From: SAR86 cluster bacterium
GTDB lineage: Bacteria; Pseudomonadota; Gammaproteobacteria; Magnimaribacterales; Magnimaribacteraceae
Reading direction: 5' to 3'
Assembly: GCA_022447065.1 (NCBI GenBank)
Contig: JAKUUM010000014.1
Coordinates: forward strand, 1 to 54,194
Length of the DNA stretch: 54,194 nucleotides
The notes below the pieces were generated by a model. It made no database searches. It had not been told where the DNA came from and worked only from the letters and a program-made list of their open reading frames with translations. The first letter of the stretch is position 1, and each line of letters begins with the position of its first letter. A program made the position numbers and the translations under genes. Shown piece after piece: positions 33,605 through 42,699 of this stretch.

Positions 33605-34870
33605 ATGGAAATAATTCTAGAATATGGTACTTTTTTCCTTGTAGTTGCCTGTGTGTTCGGTTTCTTCATGGCCTGGGGAATTGGGGCTAACGATGTTGCA
33701 AATGCTATGGGCACGTCCGTTGGTACCCGTGCTTTAACTCTTTTTCAAGCAATATTGGTGGCGTGTGTCTTTGAATTTGCTGGAGCTTATTTAGCAGGAG
33801 GGGAGGTTACCTCTACAATCCGAAAAGATATCATTGACCCTACCATTCTTTCTGGATCCCCTGATCTCCTTGTCTATGGAATGCTAGCATCTTTACTTGC
33901 TGCTGGAACATGGCTATTTATCGCCTCTTATAATGGTTGGCCGGTTTCCACTACTCATTCTATTGTGGGTGCTATAGTTGGGTTTGCTGCAGTAGGTATA
34001 AGTATCGATTCCGTGAATTGGAGCGTAGTGACCATTATAGCTTCAAGTTGGGTAGTATCTCCCTTTGTGGCAGGAAGCCTTTCTTTTCTTTTATTTAAAA
34101 GTGTACAAGCACTGATACTTAATTCTGGAGATCCTTTTATTAATGCTAAGAAATATGTTCCTGGTTATATGTTCTTAGTTGGTTTCATAATTGCAATGGT
34201 AACTTCCTTGAAGGGATTAAAGCATGTTGGCTTAGATTTCTCTTTTCAGGAGAGTTTAATTTCTTCTTTGGTTGTAGGATTGGCCGTTGCAATTCTTGGA
34301 GTTGCGTTTCTTAGAAATATCAAGGATATTCCTAAACCCAAGGGTGATAGGGTATTTGATGGAGTTGAAAGAATCTTTGCTGTGTTGATGGTAATTACTG
34401 CCTGTGCCATGGCCTTTGCCCATGGATCTAATGACGTGGCAAATGCCATTGGCCCTTTAGCTGCGGTAGTCAGTATTGTGCAAACTGGAGGTGAAATTAC
34501 CGCAGAGTCTTCCTTGCCTTGGTGGATATTGTTATTAGGAGGTTTGGGAATAGTTGCAGGTTTAATGATGCTTGGATATAGGGTTATAGAAACTGTAGGT
34601 AAAAATATCACAGAATTAACCCCAAGCAGGGGTTTTGCAGCTACTCTGGCTGCAGCGACAACCGTTGTTTTGGCTTCAGGAACTGGGATTCCCATTTCTA
34701 CAACTCATGCTTTAGTGGGAGCTGTTCTTGGTGTTGGATTGGCCAGAGGTATTTCTTCTGTTAATGCAGGAGTTGTTGGAAGAATAATAACATCTTGGAT
34801 AATTACTCTACCAGTAGGAGCAGGATTATCAGTCGTTTTCTTCTATGTATTTAAAAGTATTTTTAGCTAG
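33605..34870 (+). CDS. pit: Inorganic phosphate transporter, Pit family
   Basis: This 421-residue inner-membrane protein carries the duplicated Pit signature. GANDVANAMGTSVGTRALT sits near residue 27 and AHGSNDVANAIGPLAAV near 280, each within a set of membrane helices. GWPVSTTHSIVGAIVG and GIPISTTHALVGAVLG are the matching second motifs. About ten to eleven helices are visible. Pit carriers move metal-phosphate with protons. A GAGG ribosome site lies before the ATG. It ends the phosphate cluster; the following gene is convergent on the other strand. Confidence 0.93.
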   Translation: MEIILEYGTFFLVVACVFGFFMAWGIGANDVANAMGTSVGTRALTLFQAILVACVFEFAGAYLAGGEVTSTIRKDIIDPTILSGSPDLLVYGMLASLLAAGTWLFIASYNGWPVSTTHSIVGAIVGFAAVGISIDSVNWSVVTIIASSWVVSPFVAGSLSFLLFKSVQALILNSGDPFINAKKYVPGYMFLVGFIIAMVTSLKGLKHVGLDFSFQESLISSLVVGLAVAILGVAFLRNIKDIPKPKGDRVFDGVERIFAVLMVITACAMAFAHGSNDVANAIGPLAAVVSIVQTGGEITAESSLPWWILLLGGLGIVAGLMMLGYRVIETVGKNITELTPSRGFAATLAAATTVVLASGTGIPISTTHALVGAVLGVGLARGISSVNAGVVGRIITSWIITLPVGAGLSVVFFYVFKSIFS

Positions 34871-34899
34871 CTTATGATTGCTTGCAAGAGTCTAGTCTT

Positions 34900-35697
34900 T
34901 TAGATCAAAAAAGGAAGAGAAGTAAGAGTAGCAAAGGAGATAAAAATACCAAAAGGTATTTTAGTTTTTAAGAAATTATTTAATATTCCTCTGTTCTGAA
35001 AGGCATAAATACCATAAATAATTATTCCTGTAATAGCGGCCACGAGAATAATATAAGGTAGGTTAAACCAGCCTAACCAGGAACCTATTCCTGCAATTAA
35101 TTTTGCATCCCCCCTGCCCAGACCTTCAACACCTTTTAATAGGTAAAATCCTTTTTCTATTAGGAAGAAGAGTGAATAACCTACAACACATCCTATTATA
35201 GAATCAGTTAATGGCACGATTGAAAACCATGCATTTATAAATAAACCGCTGACAATGATGGTAAAAGTAATTTCGTCTGGCAATACAAAATACTTAAAAT
35301 CAATAAAGGCTACAACAATCAACAAGCTTGCTAACAACAATAAGAAAAGAAGTTCGAAGGAGAAGCCAATAAATACACATAACCACACAAAAATAAGTCC
35401 TGTTAAGACTTCTATTAAAGGGTATAAGAAAGGAATCTTATAGCCACATTTAGAACATTTACCTTTTAACAAAATATAACTTAAAACGGGGATGTTCAAA
35501 TAATAAGGTATTTGATAATTGCAATTATCACAGTGTGATCTAGGAACAATTAAGTTAAACTTCTCGAACTTCGGGTGAGGTTCAGTTAAACCATTAATTC
35601 TCGGGAGCCTGTAGATTATTGTATTTAAAAAGCTACCTACTACTAAACCTGTTATTAAGATACAACTTAATAAATATTCCTCAGAAATAGTTCCCAT
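34900..35697 (-). CDS. gspO: Prepilin peptidase (GspO/PilD)
   Basis: This 265-residue polytopic aspartyl protease processes and N-methylates type IV pilin-like proteins. Its zinc-binding cysteines are C56-xx-C59 and C81-xx-C84, and catalytic aspartates are D133 (FIDFKYF) and D197 (GRGDAKL). The long N-terminal cytoplasmic loop with both CxxC pairs makes it the bifunctional form. It is divergent from gspC, with about 115 bases between starts. This is an unusual place because gspO usually ends the gsp operon. It would process GspG, GspI, GspJ and GspK encoded here. Confidence 0.93.
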   Translation of the reverse strand: MGTISEEYLLSCILITGLVVGSFLNTIIYRLPRINGLTEPHPKFEKFNLIVPRSHCDNCNYQIPYYLNIPVLSYILLKGKCSKCGYKIPFLYPLIEVLTGLIFVWLCVFIGFSFELLFLLLLASLLIVVAFIDFKYFVLPDEITFTIIVSGLFINAWFSIVPLTDSIIGCVVGYSLFFLIEKGFYLLKGVEGLGRGDAKLIAGIGSWLGWFNLPYIILVAAITGIIIYGIYAFQNRGILNNFLKTKIPFGIFISFATLTSLPFLI

Positions 35698-35811
35698 TTA
35701 AATAATTATAAAATTCCTCAATTGATACCTGAACTGAATTAGTTTCCGGCACAAACATTAGCTTATTCTAAAGTTTTACCATAGTATCTAGTTAATATTA
35801 AGTAAAAGTAT

Positions 35812-36660
35812 ATGCAGTTTCTTTTAGAGCAAATCAGAAAAATTTCTGACTTCTTTAATGGAGGTGTTAGCTCTGTTGTTTCAGACAAGTTTTTAAAGAC
35901 TCTACCTGTTTATATTGCCCTATTTCTAGGATTAATTATTGCCTACCAAATAATGAATTTAACTTGGAAGTTAATTTTTCCTACTAATGATGTAGTTTTC
36001 AACTTAGAAAGTGCTTCAAAAAACGAAAGCTCTAAAAACATATTCATAAATCTCTCAGGAGATCCTTTTATTAGGATGGCTAACCAGGCAGTAAATCTTA
36101 CATTTGATATAGAAGCGCCTCCAACTACATTATCTTTAAGACTTTATGGAATTAGGTATTCTAACTCTGGAGAATTGGATGCTGCAATTCTTGGTTTTGA
36201 TCCAAAGAATCAAAGGCTATATAAGACAAATGAGGTGATTGCAGACGATATTATTCTTGAGTATATTGAACCTGAAAGAGTGGTTATTTCAAGGGGCGGT
36301 ATAAGGGAAAGTGTAACATTTGATAAAGATACTGTTTTATCTCCAGAAGTTACCCAGTCCTTGGCTAAAAGTAATAAAAATATTGATGTGAAAGGCATTG
36401 AATTAAATACTTTTAATAAAATGATAAACTTTCAGCCTTATTTTTCTAACGGTACACTCAAAGGCTACCAACTTTATCCTGGTAAGGAATCAGAGTTCTT
36501 TAAAAAAAGTGGTCTGCAACCCGGTGATGTATTGGTAGCAGTTAATGGTTTAGACATCAAAGACCCTTCAGTTTTGAAAGAATTATCTGCTTTTGGTCAA
36601 CTAAAGTTAGACTTAATCAGAGACGATGATGATTTTTCAATAACTGTTAAGCTAAATTAA
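35812..36660 (+). CDS. gspC: Type II secretion protein GspC
   Basis: This 282-residue protein has one membrane helix near residues 33-51 after a short cytoplasmic tail. A periplasmic HR domain follows (residues about 95-150, with LRLYGIRYSNSGELDAAIL). A C-terminal PDZ-like unit (GLQPGDVLVAVNGLDI near 236-251) completes the protein. GspC connects the inner-membrane platform to the GspD secretin and helps select substrates. The PDZ end is typical of GspC in the Xcp/Eps type. The gene starts the operon, and the next start follows by seven bases. Confidence 0.9.
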   Translation: MQFLLEQIRKISDFFNGGVSSVVSDKFLKTLPVYIALFLGLIIAYQIMNLTWKLIFPTNDVVFNLESASKNESSKNIFINLSGDPFIRMANQAVNLTFDIEAPPTTLSLRLYGIRYSNSGELDAAILGFDPKNQRLYKTNEVIADDIILEYIEPERVVISRGGIRESVTFDKDTVLSPEVTQSLAKSNKNIDVKGIELNTFNKMINFQPYFSNGTLKGYQLYPGKESEFFKKSGLQPGDVLVAVNGLDIKDPSVLKELSAFGQLKLDLIRDDDDFSITVKLN

Positions 36661-36667
36661 ATACATT

Positions 36668-38578
36668 ATGTCGCTTAAGTTAAGTAAACATGCATTCGTG
36701 TCTCTTATATTTGTTGCTTTTTTTATTGCATCTTCACTTTCAGCTGCTCAAATTAATATGAGAGATGCAGATATCAGAGCTTTTGCTGCTGATATGGCTG
36801 AAATATCTAATAAAACCATTGTCTTAGACCCTAGAGTTAAAGGAAATGTTACTGTTGTTTCTAATCAAGACTTAGATGCAGGAGAAGCTTATGCTGTATT
36901 TTTATCTGTATTAAGAGTTCATGGATATGCAGCTATAGAAAACAACGGAGTTGTTAAAGTTATGCCTGAATCAGGAGCTAGACAAGATGCATCTGTTAAC
37001 AGAGAAAATATTGATAGTCTCACAACCGAGGTTATTCGCCTGTCCCAAGCTAATGCTCGGGTACTTTCACCTTTATTAAAGCCTTTGGTAAATAAACAGG
37101 GTCACATTACTGCATATGAACCTACTAACAGCATTATCATTGCTGATTATGTTGGGAATTTGGCTAGGATCAAATCAATTTTATTAGAATTGGATAAAAA
37201 TCCTGCAGATACTTTTGCGCTAATTCCCTTACAAAACACATCTGCAAATGAAATAGCTCGGATTTTAGGTTCCATGTGGAGAAGTGATAATCAGATGTCT
37301 AAAAGTTTTAGCGCTATGGCAGTTGATAGGAGTAACTCTATATTGTTACGTGGCCAACCAGGTGTAATTAATCAAATAAAAGGTGTGATCTCTAAGCTTG
37401 ATAGCAATACTTCTCCGAGTAGTAATTTAAAAGTGATTTACCTTAAATATGCAAAAGCAGAAGATTTAACTGGACTTCTTGAAAAGGTAGCCGAAAGCTT
37501 AGAAGAAGAAGCCCCTTCTGCACAATCTTCTAAGAAAATGACTACTAGTATAGGTTTTCATAGTGACACCAATGCCCTAGTTATTTCGGCTCAACCGGAT
37601 GTATTAAAATCTTTGGAGTCAGTCATTGCTCAGTTAGATATAAGAAGGGCCCAGGTTCTAGTTGAGGCTTTAATTGTTGAAATTTCGGAAAAGTTATCAA
37701 GAGATTTAGGGGTTCAATTTCTGTTTACGGGGGATGGAGAAAGGTCTCCAGTAGCAGCACAAAGATTTGGCACTCCAACTCCAGACCTTATTTCAATTAT
37801 CGGAGCAGAAGTATCTGAAGACTCCACTACTGCTTCAACATTTCGAAGCAGTGCAGCCGGCTCTTTATTAGCTTTGGAAGGTTTATCTGCTGGAGTTGCA
37901 CGTTATAAAGCTGATGGTACAAGTTTTGCAGTTATTTTAAATTTAATCGCTCAAGATGCAGATTCTAACGTTCTTTCTACTCCTTCCATTATGACCATGG
38001 ATAATGAAGTGGCTTCTATTATCGTAGGTCTGGAGATACCCATCACTACAGGTGAAACCTTAAGCGGTTCAAATAGTAATCCTTTCAGATCAGTTACCCG
38101 ACAAGAAATAGGAGTGAAGTTAGTAGTTAGACCTCAAATCAATGAAGGAAATGCGGTAAAATTGCATATTATTCAAGAAGTTTCCAGTATTTTTGGCCCT
38201 TTGAGTGCATCGTCATCAGATCTTATAACTAACAAGAGAAGTATTGAAACTACTGTACTTGTTGAAGATGGCGAAACCATAGTCTTGGGTGGTTTAATCG
38301 ATGATGATATTCAAGAGTCAATTAAGAAAGTTCCTGTGTTAGGAGACATTCCATTACTTGGAAGACTTTTTCGATCCACTTCAATAAGTAGAACAAAAAG
38401 AAATCTAATGGTTTTCTTGAGACCAACTATAGTAAGAAGTTCTGAAGATGTTAGATCTATAAGTAATAGGAAATATAACTATTTTCAAGCCATAGAGAAT
38501 GATCTTATAAATAGTGGCAAGACAGTGCCAGATATAGCAATTCTCAAAGAGCTGCTCGAATCTGGAAATAATCAATAG
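36668..38578 (+). CDS. gspD: Type II secretion outer-membrane secretin GspD
   Basis: This 636-residue secretin has a signal peptide (ASSLSAA), an N0 domain (DADIRAFAADMAEI), repeated N1-N3 KH-like domains with the LDKNPAD and LDSNTS boundaries, and the C-terminal secretin beta-domain. The conserved core VQFLFTG, VLSTPSIMTMDNEVASIIVG and the near-terminal RRTNLMVFLRPTIV-like KRNLMVFLRPTIV are visible. It forms the outer-membrane channel. It is a little shorter than the common 650-700 residues. No gspS-like pilotin gene is seen. Confidence 0.93.
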   Translation: MSLKLSKHAFVSLIFVAFFIASSLSAAQINMRDADIRAFAADMAEISNKTIVLDPRVKGNVTVVSNQDLDAGEAYAVFLSVLRVHGYAAIENNGVVKVMPESGARQDASVNRENIDSLTTEVIRLSQANARVLSPLLKPLVNKQGHITAYEPTNSIIIADYVGNLARIKSILLELDKNPADTFALIPLQNTSANEIARILGSMWRSDNQMSKSFSAMAVDRSNSILLRGQPGVINQIKGVISKLDSNTSPSSNLKVIYLKYAKAEDLTGLLEKVAESLEEEAPSAQSSKKMTTSIGFHSDTNALVISAQPDVLKSLESVIAQLDIRRAQVLVEALIVEISEKLSRDLGVQFLFTGDGERSPVAAQRFGTPTPDLISIIGAEVSEDSTTASTFRSSAAGSLLALEGLSAGVARYKADGTSFAVILNLIAQDADSNVLSTPSIMTMDNEVASIIVGLEIPITTGETLSGSNSNPFRSVTRQEIGVKLVVRPQINEGNAVKLHIIQEVSSIFGPLSASSSDLITNKRSIETTVLVEDGETIVLGGLIDDDIQESIKKVPVLGDIPLLGRLFRSTSISRTKRNLMVFLRPTIVRSSEDVRSISNRKYNYFQAIENDLINSGKTVPDIAILKELLESGNNQ

Positions 38579-38585
38579 AAATATC

Positions 38586-40070
38586 ATGACTTCTAGTGAA
38601 ATATTGGTTAAGAACGAGCATAAAACTCTAATCCCGTATAGGTTTGCCAGAGAAAAAAGAGTAATAATTGAAGATGATAACAATAAAATAAGAGTCAAAA
38701 CCACGTCGTCAATAACAATGGAAACTATCTCTGAATTAAGAAGTTATTTAAATAAACCCCTGGAGATAATCTGGTTAAAGCCTAATGAGTTTGAAAAAGA
38801 ATTATCTGACACCTACTCTAATACTAGCACTCCGTCTTCGGAATTAGCGGAAGGAATAGGTGATAATTATGATCTATCTGCACTAGCTGAGAATCTTCCC
38901 AAGACAGCTGATCTTCTAGATTCAGATAATGACGGTCCTGTTATAAAACTTATAAATGCCATCCTTTCTGAAGCAATAAAATCTAATACGTCGGATATTC
39001 ATATTGAACCTTATGAAGATTACCTATCAGTAAGATTCAGGATAGATGGAATATTAACCGAAATCTTGAGACCTACTGGAAGAATTGCTCCCATGTTAAA
39101 CGCGCGAGTAAAAGTGATGTCTAGTTTAGACATAGCAGAAAAACGAATTCCACAAGACGGAAGAATGTCACTCAAATTAGGAGACAAATGGGTAGATATA
39201 AGAGTTTCAACTTTGCCTACGAGTCATGGAGAAAAAGTTGTTTTGCGTATCCTGGATAAAGCTGAAACGCAATTAGGCCTTGAACAACTTGGAATGTCTT
39301 CATCTACTTTAAAGATTTTTGAAGCTAGCCTAAACAGTCCAAATGGAATTATTTTAGTTACTGGACCAACGGGTTCAGGAAAAACAACAACTCTTTATGC
39401 AGGTCTTAATATTTTAGATGATCAAACTAGAAATATTCTTACTGTTGAAGATCCTATTGAGTATGCCATAGAGGGTGTAACACAAACTCAAGTTAATACG
39501 AAAGTAGGGATGACATTTGCTAGGGGGCTAAGAGCAATTCTTAGACAAGATCCAGATATTATTATGGTAGGGGAAATTAGAGATCTAGAAACAGCAAAAA
39601 TAGCTATCCAAGCATCTTTAACTGGTCATCTCGTCCTTTCAACAGTACATACAAATGATTCGGTTGCGGCTATTACCAGAATGGTCGACATGGGCATAGA
39701 GTCTTATTTGTTAGCGTCCACTGTAAAGGCTGTGTTAGCACAAAGATTGGTCAGAAGACTTTGCAAATCTTGTAAAGAAAAATACTCTTTAGATACAAGT
39801 ATTAGTACTTTAACAAAAGGGACAGTTATTTTTAAAGCCAAAGGATGCAATGGATGTAACAATACTGGTTATCGAGGGAGAGTAGGGCTGTTTGAATTAT
39901 TTTTACTTGATGATGGAATCAAAGAAGCTATAAATTCTGGCGCTACCGAGCTTGAATTATCTAAGTTAGCATTTTCTGATAACCAAAAATTATCTGATTC
40001 GGGTTATGAGTTAGTGCAAAAAGGCATCACTTCACTAGATGAAGTTTTAAGGGTTACTAGTGAGAATTAG
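38586..40070 (+). CDS. gspE: Type II secretion ATPase GspE
   Basis: This 494-residue cytoplasmic ATPase has the N-terminal LIPYRFAREKRV region and the P-loop GPTGSGKTTT (260-269). The Asp box DIHIEPYED near residue 140, Walker B IIMVGEIRDLETA and the His box follow. Zinc-binding tetracysteine C393-xx-C396 ... C421-xx-C424 is also present. GspE powers pseudopilus assembly by binding GspL and GspF. It follows gspD by seven bases and precedes gspF by two. Confidence 0.94.
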   Translation: MTSSEILVKNEHKTLIPYRFAREKRVIIEDDNNKIRVKTTSSITMETISELRSYLNKPLEIIWLKPNEFEKELSDTYSNTSTPSSELAEGIGDNYDLSALAENLPKTADLLDSDNDGPVIKLINAILSEAIKSNTSDIHIEPYEDYLSVRFRIDGILTEILRPTGRIAPMLNARVKVMSSLDIAEKRIPQDGRMSLKLGDKWVDIRVSTLPTSHGEKVVLRILDKAETQLGLEQLGMSSSTLKIFEASLNSPNGIILVTGPTGSGKTTTLYAGLNILDDQTRNILTVEDPIEYAIEGVTQTQVNTKVGMTFARGLRAILRQDPDIIMVGEIRDLETAKIAIQASLTGHLVLSTVHTNDSVAAITRMVDMGIESYLLASTVKAVLAQRLVRRLCKSCKEKYSLDTSISTLTKGTVIFKAKGCNGCNNTGYRGRVGLFELFLLDDGIKEAINSGATELELSKLAFSDNQKLSDSGYELVQKGITSLDEVLRVTSEN

Positions 40071-40072
40071 AA

Positions 40073-41284
40073 ATGGCTGCTTTTGATTATGTAGCAATAA
40101 ATCCTAATGGCAAGAAGGAAAAGGGAATAATAGCAGCCGACAGTCTTGAAATAGCACGAAGAGAATTAAGAAACAGAAAACTTGCACCCATAAAAGTATC
40201 TGAGGTTAGTAGTAGGAACTTTTTATTTAGATCTTTTCAAAGGAAAATCAGCTTAAAGAATTTAGTTATATTTACTAGACAGTTGTCAGCCCTTACAAGC
40301 GGCGGAGTGGTTTTAGATAGGGCTTTAAAATTGATAGGCGATCAAAGTTCTAACTCGCAACTTAAAGAACACTCATTAACCTTAGCTTCTAGGATCGAAG
40401 AAGGTTTTAGCTTTACAGAAGCTTTAAAAGAATTCCCTCAAAGTTTTGACCGTTTATTTATATCTTTGGTTTCTGCAGGAGAAAAGGCTGGAGACATGGC
40501 TGGTGTTTTAGACAGAACTGCTTCTTATTTAGAAAGAAAATCTAAGATTCAACAAGATATAACCGGTGCCTTAATTTATCCGGCAGTTCTTCTCTCTCTC
40601 GCTTTTATTATTGTCTCTCTAATGCTCATATTTGTCGTGCCTAGTGTTGTAGATCAATTTGCAAATCTTAATCAGGAGTTGCCTCTGATAACAAGATGGC
40701 TTATAGGGTTATCTAATTTTATATCAGGCCCGGCTTTGTGGATTTTATTAATTTTAGTTTTATCTCTTTTATTTTCTTTTAGATTTTTTGGAGTTGAAAA
40801 ACTATTCACAATTGTTGACAAATACTTACTAAAAATTCCAGTTCTAAAAGGTTTCCTTATCAATTCTAATTTAGCTAGATTTACCACTTCTTTAAGTATT
40901 CTCAGGAATAACGATATTCCAATTGTACAAGCTTTAGAAATCTCAACTGCAACCATTTCAAATAGTCATTTAAGATCAAATCTGGAAAAATCTCTTAGCG
41001 GAGTTTCAGAAGGAAATTCATTGGCTCAATGTTTAAGTTCAGTACCCCAAATCCCTCCTATGGTTACTCAGCTGGTAGCTAGTGGAGAAAGGAGTGGTGA
41101 GTTAGAGAATATGCTTTCCAAAGCTGCAGATTTTTTAGATATGGAATTTCAACAATCGACTAAGATTGCCATGAATCTCCTAGAACCTATGGTAGTTGTT
41201 ATTATGGGGACTATAGTAGCTAGTATTGTTGTCGCTGTACTTCTACCTTTAATACAGATGAATAATCTTTCTTTGATAGGATAA
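40073..41284 (+). CDS. gspF: Type II secretion inner-membrane platform protein GspF
   Basis: This 403-residue protein has two repeated helical cytoplasmic domains (LVIFTRQLSALTSGG near 64-78; then ARFTTSLSILRNNDIP near 264-279), each followed by one or two membrane helices. That is the GspF/PilC architecture. The start MAAFDYVAINPNGKKEKG is a conserved opening motif. GspF links the ATPase to the pseudopilus in the platform. It is encoded between gspE and gspG in the normal order. Confidence 0.93.
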   Translation: MAAFDYVAINPNGKKEKGIIAADSLEIARRELRNRKLAPIKVSEVSSRNFLFRSFQRKISLKNLVIFTRQLSALTSGGVVLDRALKLIGDQSSNSQLKEHSLTLASRIEEGFSFTEALKEFPQSFDRLFISLVSAGEKAGDMAGVLDRTASYLERKSKIQQDITGALIYPAVLLSLAFIIVSLMLIFVVPSVVDQFANLNQELPLITRWLIGLSNFISGPALWILLILVLSLLFSFRFFGVEKLFTIVDKYLLKIPVLKGFLINSNLARFTTSLSILRNNDIPIVQALEISTATISNSHLRSNLEKSLSGVSEGNSLAQCLSSVPQIPPMVTQLVASGERSGELENMLSKAADFLDMEFQQSTKIAMNLLEPMVVVIMGTIVASIVVAVLLPLIQMNNLSLIG

Positions 41285-41289
41285 ATATT

Positions 41290-41745
41290 ATGAACAAGAA
41301 AAGAAAACTAAAAGATAAAGCAAAAAACTCAGGATTCACCCTGATAGAAATTCTAGTTGTACTTTTAATAATAGGACTGCTTTCTACTCTAGTAGCAGTT
41401 AATGTATTACCCAGTCAAGATAGGGCTAGAATTGAAAAAACCAAAGCAGATATAGCCGTTATGGGCACTGCTCTTGAGATGTATAGATTAGAAAGATTCA
41501 ATTATCCAAATAGTGAATTAGGATTAAGGGCTTTATTGAGACCTGAAGAAGATAATTACCAAAGTAACTTAAATACCAGAGGTTATATAAAAAGATTACC
41601 TAAAGACCCCTGGCGAAATGATTATCAATATGCTATTCCTGGAGACCATGGTGAATATGACCTTTTCTCAATGGGGGCTGATGGTGAAATAGGAGGAGAG
41701 GGTATTAATGCTGATATAGGGAACTGGGACCCAGAAGTTGAATAA
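41290..41745 (+). CDS. gspG: Major pseudopilin GspG
   Basis: This 151-residue precursor has the prepilin cleavage site after G15, then FTLIEILVVLLIIGLL, so the fifth mature residue is Glu. The C-terminal half has the GspG pattern NYPNSELGLRAL, GYIKRLPKDPWRNDYQY and LFSMGADGEIGGEG, the last being the calcium-binding loop. The leader is unusually long and lysine-rich. GspG forms most of the pseudopilus. Its stop overlaps the start region of gspI. Confidence 0.95.
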   Translation: MNKKRKLKDKAKNSGFTLIEILVVLLIIGLLSTLVAVNVLPSQDRARIEKTKADIAVMGTALEMYRLERFNYPNSELGLRALLRPEEDNYQSNLNTRGYIKRLPKDPWRNDYQYAIPGDHGEYDLFSMGADGEIGGEGINADIGNWDPEVE

Positions 41746-42097
41746 CGATCATACTTCAGGGTTCACATTAATTGAAGTTTTGGTTGCTCTAGCAATACTC
41801 GGTTTCACTTTATCTGCTGCATTAAAAATATTTTCTTCAAACGCTTTAGCTGTATCGCTTTTGGAACAGAGAACGATGGCAAGCTTTGTGGCTGAAAATG
41901 TTTTAGTACAAACCTTCTCTTTTGAAGACGAGTTAAATTATGCCACAGGTATAGAGTTTCAAGGTGGATTTGAATATCAATGGGAAAGAAAGGTTTTATT
42001 TGAAGAAGATGGAAAATCAGCCCAAATAGATATTTCAATTTCAACTCAAGGCATTGAGGATGTTTACCGATTAATAAGCTATAAGGTAATTCAATGA
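41738..42097 (+). CDS. gspI: Minor pseudopilin GspI
   Basis: This 119-residue precursor has cleavage after G8, followed by FTLIEVLVALAILGF. The later motif EQRTMASFVAENVL is the GspI hallmark (R-x-x-A-x-W/F-V-A-x-N-x-L), and the small size fits GspI rather than GspH. It begins at TTG overlapping the last eight bases of gspG. GspI nucleates the pseudopilus tip with GspJ and GspK. No gspH gene lies between it and gspG, where one is normally found. Confidence 0.85.
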   Translation: MNNDHTSGFTLIEVLVALAILGFTLSAALKIFSSNALAVSLLEQRTMASFVAENVLVQTFSFEDELNYATGIEFQGGFEYQWERKVLFEEDGKSAQIDISISTQGIEDVYRLISYKVIQ

Positions 42098-42699
42098 AAA
42101 ATCATGGTTTTACCTTGATAGAAGTTTTGGTTGCTCTGGCAATAGTAGCCCTTATTGGAATAATGTCCTTCACAGGCTTGATGACTAGTGTCAAGTTTAA
42201 TGAAATTACCTTATCCAGAATGGATGTAACTTCTCAACTAATTCTAGCTGATGAGACTATGAAAAGAGATTTAATGCATGCTTTAAATCGGCTTCCAAGA
42301 GATAAAAGAGGGGAGTCCTATAAGCATTCGTTTTATGGAGTTAATCCTAGACTAGAAGGCAACATGTTAGCTTTTTCCATTCATACCGGTTCAAATTTTT
42401 CTAATGATATTGGAGCTATCCGCTACGTAGAGTATGTCTTAGAAAATAATATCATTAAAAGGATTGAATCTAAATTTGTAGATCAAACCGATAATACTGA
42501 AGTTAGGACAACTGTATTTTTAACAAATGTTGAGGACATATCTCTAAAATTTAATTTAGGAGAACAATGGGTTGATGAATGGCCAGTGTCTAATTGGACT
42601 TCAAATAATGGATTACCCAAGCTCATTGAGCTTACTTATGAAATAGAAGGAGTAGGGCAAATAATGCGAAAATATATGCTTCCTTCGGGAGCAATTTAG
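42094..42699 (+). CDS. gspJ: Minor pseudopilin GspJ
   Basis: This 201-residue precursor has cleavage after G5, followed by FTLIEVLVALAIVALIG. The body has the GspJ-type MKRDLMHALNRLPRDKRG and VEYVLENNIIKR patterns and a beta-rich end. It forms the tip complex with GspI and GspK. The ATG overlaps the gspI stop as ATGA, and its TAG overlaps the GTG of gspK by one base. Confidence 0.9.
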   Translation: MKNHGFTLIEVLVALAIVALIGIMSFTGLMTSVKFNEITLSRMDVTSQLILADETMKRDLMHALNRLPRDKRGESYKHSFYGVNPRLEGNMLAFSIHTGSNFSNDIGAIRYVEYVLENNIIKRIESKFVDQTDNTEVRTTVFLTNVEDISLKFNLGEQWVDEWPVSNWTSNNGLPKLIELTYEIEGVGQIMRKYMLPSGAI

